NCBI RefSeq assembly: GCF_900188175.1
Contig: NZ_FZOQ01000014.1
Coordinates: forward strand, 116,132-180,131
Length of the DNA: 64,000 nucleotides
DNA from: Pontibacter ummariensis
Lineage (GTDB): Bacteria; Bacteroidota; Bacteroidia; Cytophagales; Hymenobacteraceae
Direction: 5' to 3'
The notes under the pieces are model-generated. The model ran no database searches, was not told where the DNA came from, and saw only the letters and a list, made by a program, of their open reading frames with translations. The position numbers were made by a program, and so were the translations under genes. Below, in pieces: positions 32,741-43,300 of the stretch. Each line of letters begins with the position of its first letter. The first letter of the stretch is position 1.

Positions 32741-34240
32741 ATGACTTACAGCAAATTCTTTACCTTGCTCGCGGCTATGGCCGGCAGCATCTGGTCAGTT
32801 ACTGCCAGTGCTCTCGGCCATAGCCGTTCGCTTGATCCGTCCGTCCCCGGTGACTCCGTTAAGCTAAAACTACGGGCTGATTCTGTAGCCGTGCTATCCC
32901 CGGAAGAGCTCGCTCTGCTTGTGGAGTTTATTCCGAACGTGCCGAACGACGTGATCGCAGATAGGCTTAGCTGTATCGAGTCAGACATCCCGCTTGTTTT
33001 CAACGATTTTGTCCGCAACTTCATAGACTATTTCACCATCCGCAACAGGAAGTACACCCGCACCATGCTGACGCGGGAAAATGTGTACTTCCCGCTGTTC
33101 GAAAGGTTTCTGAAGAAGAACGACATGCCGCAGGAGCTTAAGTACCTGTCCATTGTAGAGTCTGGCCTTAACCCAAGGGCCAAATCGCACGCTGGCGCGG
33201 TAGGGCTTTGGCAGTTTATGCAGGCCACTGGCCGGGAGTACGGGCTGGAGCAAACAGCGTATATAGATGAGCGCATGGACCCTGTAAAGTCGACAGAGGC
33301 AGCGCTTAAGTTCCTGCGTCGCCTGTACAACTACTACGACGATTGGGAACTGGCCCTCGCCGCCTATAACTGCGGGCAGGGAAATGTGAACAAAGCGATC
33401 CGGAAAGCGGGTGGCGGCAAGAAAACCTTCTGGGAGATCTTCCCCTATCTGCCAAAAGAGACCAGGGGCTATGTGCCGTCTATGACAGCCGTTATCTATT
33501 CCATGAATTATGCGGCAGAGCATAACATCTTCTCTGACTCTATTTTATATGAACCGCAGATAGCACACTTAGAGGTACAGCAGGCTTTAAATCTGGAGAA
33601 ACTGGCCGAAGAACTGCACATGACACAGCAGGAACTCATGGCCCTGAACCCGGAGCTGAAGAAGCCTGAGCTCCCTCGTAATTACAAGCTGCGGATTCCC
33701 GCACAACGCGCGGTATTGTTCGCCTCGGCGGAAGATAAGAACTGTATTCTCTTAGCTGCCTCTCCTGCTGCGAAATCACATGAACCGGAGGAGAGCCCTG
33801 TTCTTTTAGCCGCGGCTAAGACTGCAAAAGAAGAAAAGCCTGCCGTAGCGCAGAAAAGCGTTCAGCAGAAAGTGACTTACGTTGTTCAGCGAGGCGATAA
33901 CCTGATTCAGATCGCCCAACAGCACGATGTATCAGTCGAGGAACTGAAAGAGTGGAATAACCTAAAGAACAACACTATCTGGCCAGAGCAAAAGCTACTC
34001 GTGCTACAGCAATCTACGGCTAAGGAAACTCCTGTTGTCCTGGCTTCTCAGAAAGAATCCAGGACTGCTGCAAAACAGGCACAGGACGTAACAGAACAGC
34101 TAATTCACCACGTGCAGCCAGGCGATACCCTCTGGAACATCTCACAGCGATACAATGGCATTTCGGTGGAGCAAATAAAGAAACTGAACAAGCTGAAATC
34201 TAATGCCATTAAGCCAGGCCAGAAACTGATTCTAAGCTAA
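32741..34240 (+). CDS. Membrane-bound lytic murein transglycosylase with LysM repeats (MltD-like)
   Basis: The 499-residue protein has a signal peptide (MTYSKFFTLLAAMAG). An SLT-type transglycosylase domain (about 100-260) shows LSIVESGLNPRAKSHAGAVG, in which the Glu of VESGLNP is catalytic, and AYNCGQGNVNKAIR. One weak and two clear LysM modules follow: LEKLAEELHMTQQELMALNP, YVVQRGDNLIQIAQQHDVS and HHVQPGDTLWNISQRY. It would cleave murein glycan strands to 1,6-anhydro ends in the periplasm, for growth or insertion of envelope machines. It follows gatA after 8 bases and is closed by a terminator at 34265-34292. Confidence 0.92.
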   Translation: MTYSKFFTLLAAMAGSIWSVTASALGHSRSLDPSVPGDSVKLKLRADSVAVLSPEELALLVEFIPNVPNDVIADRLSCIESDIPLVFNDFVRNFIDYFTIRNRKYTRTMLTRENVYFPLFERFLKKNDMPQELKYLSIVESGLNPRAKSHAGAVGLWQFMQATGREYGLEQTAYIDERMDPVKSTEAALKFLRRLYNYYDDWELALAAYNCGQGNVNKAIRKAGGGKKTFWEIFPYLPKETRGYVPSMTAVIYSMNYAAEHNIFSDSILYEPQIAHLEVQQALNLEKLAEELHMTQQELMALNPELKKPELPRNYKLRIPAQRAVLFASAEDKNCILLAASPAAKSHEPEESPVLLAAAKTAKEEKPAVAQKSVQQKVTYVVQRGDNLIQIAQQHDVSVEELKEWNNLKNNTIWPEQKLLVLQQSTAKETPVVLASQKESRTAAKQAQDVTEQLIHHVQPGDTLWNISQRYNGISVEQIKKLNKLKSNAIKPGQKLILS

Positions 34241-34264
34241 CAAGCACTCCCATATCTTAACAAG

Positions 34265-34292
34265 GCACCTTCTAAACAAGAGGGTGCTTTTT
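34265..34292 (+). terminator. Terminator after the lytic transglycosylase gene
   Basis: GCACCTTCT (34265-34273) pairs with AGAGGGTGC (34279-34287) with one G-T pair, followed by TTTTT. Confidence 0.8.
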
Positions 34293-34353
34293 GTTTAACA
34301 AGCTTTGTGGTGCTAAAGAGCAGCAAGATCTATACAGATAACTGTGAGCATCT

Positions 34354-34361
34354 TATCTTTG
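34354..34361 (+). promoter_or_regulatory. -7 box of the maeB promoter
   Basis: TATCTTTG fits TAnnTTTG. A leader of about 100 bases follows, ending in a hairpin at 34420-34440 (8-bp stem, loop CAGCT) 28 bases before the maeB ATG. Confidence 0.5.
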
Positions 34362-34468
34362 AAAAATGATTTAAGATAAGCAGCAAGTACTTTTAAAATT
34401 AGCATTTGCCTAGCTGTACTTAGCCTCAGCTAGGCTGAGAATAAAACAACACAACCATAACTCAATTT

Positions 34469-36742
34469 ATGATCAAAGTAAACAAAGAGGATGCTCTTAA
34501 CTACCACATGGAGGGAAGGCCAGGGAAGATAGAGGTAGTGCCTACCAAAATGGTGAGCACCCAGCACGACTTAGCGCTGGCTTACTCTCCTGGCGTTGCT
34601 GAACCCTGTAAAGAAATCTATGCGGATAAAGATAATGTTTACAAGTACACGGCTAAGGGTAATCTGGTAGGCGTGATATCGAATGGTACGGCTGTGTTAG
34701 GCTTGGGCAACATAGGTCCCGATGCCTCTAAGCCGGTAATGGAAGGGAAAGGCGTACTGTTCAAGAAGTTTGCGGGGATTGACGTCTTCGACATTGAGAT
34801 TGACAGCCAGGACCCGGAAGAATTCATCCGCATCGTAAAGGCACTGGAGCCTACGTTTGGGGGCATCAACCTGGAGGACATCAAAGCCCCTGAAAGCTTT
34901 AAGATCGAGATGGCGCTGAAGCAGCAGATGAACATCCCGCTGATGCACGATGACCAGCACGGCACAGCCATCATCTCAGCGGCAGCTCTTCTAAATGCCC
35001 TTGAACTGACAGGTAAACAGATCGGCGAGATCCAAATGGTGATAAACGGTGCAGGAGCCGCGGCCATCGCCTGCGCTAAACTGTACGTGTCGCTCGGCGT
35101 GAAGCTTGACAACATCGTAATGTTCGACAAGGACGGCATCATCCGTCCGGAGCGTAACGACTTGGATATTTACAGAGCCCAGTTTGTCACCACCCGTAAG
35201 ATCAATACATTGGAGGAGGCCATGCAGAGTGCCGATGTGTTCATAGGCCTTTCAGCAGGAAATGTGCTGGCACCGGAGTACGTGAAACTGATGGCCCCTA
35301 ACCCCATCATCTTTGCCCTGGCTAACCCAGATCCTGAAATTGCCTACAGCACCGCCATGGCCACCCGTGATGATCTGATCATGGCCACCGGTCGTTCCGA
35401 CCATCCGAACCAGGTGAACAACGTGTTGGGCTTCCCTTACATCTTCAGAGGGGCGCTGGACGTGCGTGCCACTGAGATCAACGAGGAGATGAAACTGGCT
35501 GCTGTACACGCTTTGGCAGCTTTGGCCAAAGAGCCGGTACCGGAAATCGTGCACAAGGCTTACAGCGACACCACCATTAACTTCGGACGCTTCTACCTTA
35601 TCCCAAAGCCCCTGGACCCACGTCTGATCACCACGATATCACCGGCAGTGGCGAAGGCGGCCATAGACAGTGGTGTAGCCAGAAGCCCGATCACAGACTG
35701 GGAGGCTTATGAGCAGGAGCTCAAAGAGCGCATCGGCATCGACCAGAAGCTGATGACGCGCCTGACGAATCAGGCGAAGAAGGAGCCTAAGACAGTCGTA
35801 TTTGCCGAGGCAGACCACTACAAGATCCTGAAGGCGGCGCAGATTGTGAAAGAGCAGCGCATTGCCAACCCTATCCTGCTGGGCAACCGCGAGACCATCG
35901 AGGCGATCATCGCGGAGAACAACATGGACCTGGCTGGCGTGCAGATCATCAACCCTTATGAAGAGGATGAAAAACGCGAGGAATTTGCACAGCAGCTATT
36001 CGAAAAGCGGCACCGTAAGGGACTAACCCTGTTTGATGCCCGCCGCCTGATGCGCGACCGCAACTACTACGGCAGCATGATGCTGAGCAATGGCGAGGCG
36101 GATGCCCTTATCTCCGGCCTGACCCGTGATTACTCTAAAACCATCTCCCCGGCACTGCAGGTGGTGGGCGTGGAAGAAGGCGTGAACAAGGTAGCCGGCA
36201 TGTACATCGTGCTGAGCCAGAAGGAGCCTTATTTCTTTGCCGATACCACTGTAAATGTGAACCCAAGCGCTGATGAATTGGTTGATATCATCGGCCTTAC
36301 GGCTCGTACCGTTCGCTTTTTCGACACGGAACCGCGTGTGGCCATGCTTTCCTACTCCAACTTCGGATCAGTGCGCGGCGAGGTGCCTGACAAAGCAGCC
36401 GAGGCGGTACGTAAAGCGAAGCAGCGTTACCCGGAGCTTCTCCTGGATGGGGAGATGCAGGCTAACACAGCCCTGAACCGCAACTTGCTTCGCGAGCATT
36501 ATCCGTTTAGTGAGTTAGCTGAGACAGGAGCCAATACATTGGTCTTCCCTAACCTGGCCTCAGGTAATATCGCCTATAAGATACTGCAGGAGATGGGAGG
36601 AGCTGAGGTAATAGGCCCGGTACTGATGGGGATGCGTAAGCCGGTGCACATCCTGCAGCTAGGTAGCTCTATCCGCGATATCGTGAATATCGTGACCATA
36701 GCCGTAGTAGACGCCCAAAACCATAATAACCAGCATATATAA
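34469..36742 (+). CDS. maeB: NADP-dependent malic enzyme fused to phosphotransacetylase-like domain
   Basis: The 757-residue protein matches MaeB. The N-terminal malic-enzyme half (about 1-430) has DLALAYSPGVAEPC, GTAVLGLGNIGP, LMHDDQHGTAII and a NAD(P)-binding stretch VINGAGAAAIACAKL. The C-terminal half (about 440-757) is a phosphate acetyltransferase-like domain (EADHYKILKAA, GLTRDYSKTISPALQ, MYIVLSQKEPYFFADT) that acts as a regulatory module. It decarboxylates malate to pyruvate and supplies NADPH. The 757-aa length agrees with E. coli MaeB. ruvA starts on the base after its stop codon, so the two are probably cotranscribed. Confidence 0.96.
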   Translation: MIKVNKEDALNYHMEGRPGKIEVVPTKMVSTQHDLALAYSPGVAEPCKEIYADKDNVYKYTAKGNLVGVISNGTAVLGLGNIGPDASKPVMEGKGVLFKKFAGIDVFDIEIDSQDPEEFIRIVKALEPTFGGINLEDIKAPESFKIEMALKQQMNIPLMHDDQHGTAIISAAALLNALELTGKQIGEIQMVINGAGAAAIACAKLYVSLGVKLDNIVMFDKDGIIRPERNDLDIYRAQFVTTRKINTLEEAMQSADVFIGLSAGNVLAPEYVKLMAPNPIIFALANPDPEIAYSTAMATRDDLIMATGRSDHPNQVNNVLGFPYIFRGALDVRATEINEEMKLAAVHALAALAKEPVPEIVHKAYSDTTINFGRFYLIPKPLDPRLITTISPAVAKAAIDSGVARSPITDWEAYEQELKERIGIDQKLMTRLTNQAKKEPKTVVFAEADHYKILKAAQIVKEQRIANPILLGNRETIEAIIAENNMDLAGVQIINPYEEDEKREEFAQQLFEKRHRKGLTLFDARRLMRDRNYYGSMMLSNGEADALISGLTRDYSKTISPALQVVGVEEGVNKVAGMYIVLSQKEPYFFADTTVNVNPSADELVDIIGLTARTVRFFDTEPRVAMLSYSNFGSVRGEVPDKAAEAVRKAKQRYPELLLDGEMQANTALNRNLLREHYPFSELAETGANTLVFPNLASGNIAYKILQEMGGAEVIGPVLMGMRKPVHILQLGSSIRDIVNIVTIAVVDAQNHNNQHI

Positions 36743-37333
36743 ATGATAGCCTATATTGATGGCAAGCTAGCGCACAAAGACCCAACCTACGTCATCATAG
36801 ACGTGAATGGCGTAGGCTACCAGATCAAAATCTCGTTAAGCACCTACTCCTCTCTGCCTGGCGGCGAGCGCTGCAAATTGCACACGTACCTGCATATTAA
36901 GGAAGACGCACATACGCTGTACGGTTTCACCACGGCGGCAGAAAAGGACTTGTTTCTTCATCTGATATCTATTTCAGGCGTGGGCCCCAATACGGGGCTC
37001 ATGATTCTGTCCTCTTTATCTGTAGAGGAAGTACAGCAGGCGATCGTTCGGGAGGACGTCCGGACCATTCAGCATGTAAAAGGAATCGGGGCTAAAACAG
37101 CGCAACGCATCATTCTGGAACTGAAGGACAAAATGAAAAAAGAGGCCTTGTTGTCTGATGCTGTAATGCCTGCTGCATCGCACAATACAAACCGAGCCGA
37201 GGCGTTATCTGCTTTAGTTACGCTTGGCTTTGCTAAAAATGTGGCCGAGAAAACGTTAGACTCTATAATCAAACGCGAAGGAGGGAACTTAAGCGTTGAA
37301 GAGTTGATTAAGTTTGCGTTGAAGTCTTCTTAA
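36743..37333 (+). CDS. ruvA: Holliday junction branch migration protein RuvA
   Basis: The 196-residue protein has the N-terminal OB fold (VDVNGVGYQIKIS-like segment VIIDVNGVGYQIKI), two helix-hairpin-helix motifs (LISISGVGPNTGLMI and VKGIGAKTAQRIIL) and the C-terminal domain that binds RuvB (EALSALVTLGFAKNVAEKTL). As a tetramer it holds the four-way junction for RuvB-driven migration. It abuts maeB and is followed 15 bases later by sprA. The ruvA-sprA order recurs across Bacteroidota although the functions are unrelated. Confidence 0.97.
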   Translation: MIAYIDGKLAHKDPTYVIIDVNGVGYQIKISLSTYSSLPGGERCKLHTYLHIKEDAHTLYGFTTAAEKDLFLHLISISGVGPNTGLMILSSLSVEEVQQAIVREDVRTIQHVKGIGAKTAQRIILELKDKMKKEALLSDAVMPAASHNTNRAEALSALVTLGFAKNVAEKTLDSIIKREGGNLSVEELIKFALKSS

Positions 37334-37348
37334 GAGATATACCCAATT

Positions 37349-40300
37349 TTGATTCGGAAAAGTAAAAAGAACAGCCTGCTTTTCGCAACGGTTGCTACTA
37401 TATCCTTGCTGGCCTGGTGGTCGCAGGCAGAAGACCTGCGTACTGCCGGCCGGTATAGGTTTACGATTCTTAAAGACCTCCTGCATCCACAGGACACAAC
37501 CAAGACAGATACGTCTAAAACCCAGAAGTACATTCCGAGTCGCAGGCCTACGTTTGAACCTTCCGACCGCTACGGCACACCTTTTAGTGGCGGCAGCAGC
37601 TCCTCTCCCCTGCTGTTAGGGCAGCCCAGCAATGTGCAGCTAAACGTAGAGCTGGACGACAGCCTGCAGCAGTACAATATTACCGAGACGATAGGGGGTA
37701 TCCATTACCGTCCGCCTTCGTCTATGACCATGCGCGAGTTTTCGGAGTGGCAACAACGCCAGGCCGTACGGGAGTACTGGCGGGCCAAGTCAGCCGGCCT
37801 AGACGGTGAGAGCGTGATGAGCAGCAACCGTCTGATCCCAAAGCTCTACATCAGCCCTGTGTTTGACCGCATCTTCGGGGGTAACTACGTCGATATCCAG
37901 CCGAATGGTAACATCGCGCTAAAATTCGGGGCCCGCTTTAACCGCAACCAGAACCCGACCATCCCGCTCCGGCAGCAAAGCACCGGTGATTTTGACTTTG
38001 AGCAGAACATCTCGCTTAACTTAGTAGGCAAGATCGGCGAAAAGATGCGCCTGAACTTTAACTGGGATAACAATGCCAACTTCGACTTCGAGAACAACAT
38101 GAAGTTGGACTATACCGGTTACGAAGAAGAAATTATACGCAAAGTAGAGGCCGGTAACGTAAGCCTCCCGCTTAATAACTCCCTTATCACGGGAGCACAA
38201 AACCTGTTCGGTGTTAAAACCCAGCTGCAGTTTGGCCGCCTGGCTGTTACGACCATTGCCTCCAGTGTGCGGGGCACGAATGATGAGGTGATCATCCAGA
38301 ATGGGGCCCAGAACAGGCCTTTTTCCATTCGGGTAGACCAATACGACAAAGACCGCCACTTCTTCCTGTCGCAGTTCTTCAGAGGGCGCTACAACAATGC
38401 CCTTAAAAACCTGCCACTGATAAACTCAGGCATCGTAATACGTCGCCTGGAACTGTACGTAACCAACAGCAACCGCTCTACAGAGAACCTGCGCAACATG
38501 GTAGCTTACATGGACTTGGCAGAGCCGGATCCTTACCGCGACCAGTTTGGCAACAAACCCGCCAGCGCCCCAGCCGACAATGCTGCCAATACGCTTTACA
38601 GCCAGGTAGCCCGAAACAACAGGGCTCGCAGTAACGCACAGGTAGATGAGTACCTGCGCAGCCAGGGCCTGGAAAAAGGCGTGGACTTTGAGCACGTACG
38701 TGCCCGTAAGCTGGACCCACGCGAGTATAAGTTTAACCAACAGCTGGGTTACATCTCCCTGAACACCGCCTTATTGCCGGATCAGGTGCTAGGTGTGGCC
38801 TTTGAGTATACCTACAACGGCAAGACCTACCAGGTAGGTGAGTTGATAGACGACTACCAGAACCTGGACGATGAGAAGGTTATCCACATGAAGCTCCTAC
38901 GAGCTACCAATCCTTCGCTGCAGCTCCCTACCTGGGACCTGATGATGAAGAACGTCTACAGCCTGGATGCCACGCAGTTGAACCGAGAGGACTTTAAGCT
39001 GCAGATCATTTACAAGGACGATGAGACCGGCGTGGACATTACGAGCATCAAAGAGCCTAGCCCGATACAGAACATCCCGCTGGTGGAAGTGCTGAACCTG
39101 GATAACGTTAACTCTAACAACGACAAGCCCAGCGACGGTAACTTTGACTTTATACCCGGTACCACCATCGATCCGGAAACAGGCCGTATCTTCTTTCCGC
39201 AGGTAGAGCCGTTTGGCGATTACCTGGCCCAGAAGCTGGAGGGGCGCCCTGACCTGATCGAGAAATACGTGTTTCAGGAACTGTACGATCAAACGCAGAC
39301 AGACGCACAGCAGAACAACATCAAGGCTAAGTTTTACCTGCAGGGCCGCTTCCAGGCGACCTCCGCTGATGAGATCATGTTGCCGGGCTTCCAGATTGCG
39401 GAGGGCTCGGTAGTGGTGTATTCCGGTGGTACCCGCTTGGTAGAGGGCACGGACTACCAGGTGTTTTACGACATGGGGCGTATCAAAATACTGAACCCCA
39501 GTTACCTGAATGCCGCCAATGACCTGCGCGTGACCTATGAAAAGGCGGAGCTCATGAACATACAGCCCCGCTCTATGCTCGGCGCCCGTTTTGATTACCG
39601 CCTGAACGACGACGTGAACCTCGGTGCAACCATGTTGCATATAAACGAGCAGGCGTACATCAACCGGGTAAGCATCGGCGATGAGCCAACCAACAACACC
39701 ATCTACGGCTTTGATGTGAACATGCAGAAGGAGTCGCGCTTCCTGACGAAGATGACAGACGCCCTTCCGTTTGTGGAAACCAAGGTACCTTCCTTTGTTA
39801 CGTTCAGTGGTGAGATAGCACAGCTGGTCCCTGGCACGACCAAGTCCAACGCCAATGAAGACGGTGCCTCTTATATTGATGACTTCGAAGGGTCGGAAAC
39901 GCCGTACAGCCTGGGTGGATTTAACAATACCAGCTGGCGCCTGGCAGCTACGCCTGCACCGCTTGTCCCCGGGCCCGGCCTGGCTTATTCCTACAACCGA
40001 GCTAAGATTGCCTGGTACACCATCGACCAGATCTTCTACCGCGATGCGGATAACCTCCGCCCAAAGAACATCACGAAAGAGGAACTGCAGAACCACTATG
40101 TGCGGGGCGTATGGCGCAACGAAGTCTTTCCGGGGCGTGATGCAGAGATAACAAACTCCTATGAGTACACCTTTGACATTGCTTACTACCCCAGCGAGCG
40201 CGGGCAGTACAACTACAATCCTGAACTAACGTCTAAAGGCCTTCTGGCAGGTGACCCGCGCAAGAATTGGGGCGGTATCAGCCGGGATATCTCCTTTGAC

Positions 40301-43300
40301 ACCGACTTCGACAATGCCAACATTGAATATGTCGAGTTCTGGCTTATGGACCCCTTTATTACAGGTAAGAACGGTAGAAAAGACGCGGAAGGCAATGAGA
40401 TCACGCGCAACGAGGGAGGAGAGCTGGTACTGAACTTGGGTAGCGTTTCAGAGGATATCCTGCGGGACAACCAGTATGCTTTCGAAAACGGTCTGCCTAC
40501 CTCCTCTAACGACATGCAAGACCTGGAAGAGACGCTGTGGGGCCGTGTGACCTCTCAGCAGTTCCTGACAGATGCCTTTACCGGCATTCCGGGTGCACGC
40601 AAGCTCCAGGACATTGGTCTGGACGGCTTGGATAACGCTAGTGAGGTTACCTACTTTCAGAACAGCTTCCTGAACCAGATACCGGGTACACCGCCACAAG
40701 TTGTGCTAGATGACCCCTCTGCAGACAACTTCCTGCACCACCTGGACCCGGTGTATGACCAGCGCAGTGCAGGTATCCTGGCCCGTTACAAGAACTTCAA
40801 CGGCATGGAGGGTAACTCCCCCGAAAGCAGCCGTTTCTCCAGCTATGCCTTCCCGGACAAGGAAGACCTGAACCGCGACAACGTGATCAGCGACCTGGAG
40901 CAGTATTATGAGTACAAGATCAACCTGAAGCCGGGACAACTGGAAATAGGCCAGAACTATATTGTGGATGCCGTAAAGAACGAAAAGAATGGTGCCACCT
41001 GGTACCAGTTCCGCATCCCGGTGCGCCAGCCCACGAACACAGTGGGTAATATCAGCGGGTTCAAGTCTGTCCGGTTTATGCGGATGTACCTGACCCAGTT
41101 TGCTGACCCGGTTGTGCTGCGCTTTGTACAGTTTCAGTTTGTAGCCAACCAGTGGCGCAAGTACGAGCAGCCGATCACAGACGGCAGCCCTTGTCTTACC
41201 TGTACGGATGACGCCAAAAGCTTTACGGTGTCTACCGTAAACGTGGAGGAGAACAGCCAGGCCATAGATGGTACGACACCCTACAGGGTGCCGCCAGGCA
41301 TTGAGCGCCTTCGTGATTACTCTTCTACCAACAATCGCCGCCAGAATGAACAGTCGCTGCAGCTGTGTGTAGAGGACCTGAAAGACACTTTCTCGAAAGC
41401 TGTGTACAAGAACATCTCGCTGGACATGCTGATCTACAAGCAGCTGAAAATGTACATCCATGCAGAGTCTAGTGATCCGGCAACTCGTGATGGCGATGTA
41501 CAGGCCTTTATCCGTATCGGCACCGACTTCACACAGAACTATTATGAGTATGTAGTGCCACTGAAGCTAACGCCTAAAGGCAGCAACTCTCCCTATGATG
41601 TGTGGCCTGCTGAGAACGAGATAGCGATTGCCCTGCAGGATTTCGTTGACACCAAAATGGAGCGTAACCTAAAACCAGGCTATCCGCTGTACCAGGCCTA
41701 TGAGCGCCAGCTGGGCAATGGCAAGATCATCCGCGTGATAGGTAACCCGGATTTCAGTGAGGTAGAAGGCGTGATGATCGGTCTCCGTAACCCTCGTGTT
41801 ACAAACGATGATGCTCGTCCGCACTCAGTATGTATGTGGGCCGATGAGCTGCGCGTAACAGACTTCCGCAACCAGACCGGCTGGGCCTCAAACGCCAGGC
41901 TAAATGCCAAGCTGGCTGACTTTGCCAACGTAACTGCGACAGGCGCTTATACAACGGTTGGTTTCGGTGGCTTACAGCAGAAGATCGCACAGCGTGCCCG
42001 GGAGAATACTGCCCTGTTCGACGTAAATGCCAACGTAGTGCTGGATAAATTACTGCCAGAGACGTGGGGCGTGAAGGTGCCGCTAACCGTACAGTACGGC
42101 GTGATGAACAGCGAGCCCCAGTACGACCCGCTGGACAAAGACGTGCCGCTCAAACAGTCGCTTACCAAGTTCGACAACGACGAGCAACGGGCAGCCTATA
42201 GAAAAGAGGTAACAACCCAGGAAACGAGAAGAAGTATCAGCCTGCTGAACGTACGGAAAGAGCGCACGAACCCAGAGGCTAAAGCCCAGATTTACGATAT
42301 CGAGAACTTCTCCCTCTCCTACTCATACGCCGAGCGCCTGTTCTCTAACATCGAGACAGACCGCGATTACAGCAAGACCTACATGGGCTCGCTGGCTTAT
42401 ACCTATAACAACACGCCCAAGAACTATACCCCTTTCGCGAACGCAGAGGGACTAAACTCGCCGTACCTGCGCCTGGTGAAGGACTTTAACTTCTCGCTGG
42501 TGCCAAGCCGCTTTGCTTTCCGCGCTGACCTGAACCGCTTCTACAACGAAACATTCCTGCAGCGTCCGGATCCGGAAACAAGGTTTGTGACCACCCGCGG
42601 CATTAACCCTACGTTCCAGAAGAACTTCTACTTTAACCGCATCTACGACATGCGCTGGGACCTGACCAAGAGCCTCTCGCTGGATTATACCGCCAACACG
42701 CGTGCGGTCATAGACGAACCGAATGCACGCATCGACAAAGAAATAGACTCGCTGGCCTACAAAAACAAAGAGATTTGGAATAACCTGAAGCAAGGAGGCC
42801 GTACCACTAGCTTTAACCAGATCGTGGCCTTAAACTACCAGTTACCGTTCGACAAGTTCCCGCTAACTGACTGGATCTCGACAGAGGCGCGTTATGCTGC
42901 TACTTATACCTGGACAGCAGGATCCACCGCCCTGAACCAGGCAGCAGACTTTAAACTGGGGAACACGGCTGAGAACAGCACGGAGATCAGTGCGAATGGT
43001 AGGATAGACATGGTGAAGCTTTACAACAAGGTGCGGTTCCTGAAAGACGTAAACTCCCCTGCCCCTGTAAGGCCGGCAGCAGCCAACGACACGACTGCCA
43101 AGAAGCCAGACATGAAGTTCCTGAAGTCACTGGCAAGGTTGCTGATGATGACGCGCTCTATTAACGTAACATACCTGGAGAACCGCGGCACCATGTTACC
43201 GGGCTATCTGCCAACGCCATCCTTCTTCGGCTTCGACGATGCGTTTGATGCCCCTGGCCTGCCCTTTATACTAGGCAAGCAATATGACCTGGATCAGCTG

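Noticed and set aside
38897..40096. 399-codon minus-strand frame inside sprA
   Set aside because: It lies wholly antisense to a clear sprA coding region and has no recognisable domain.
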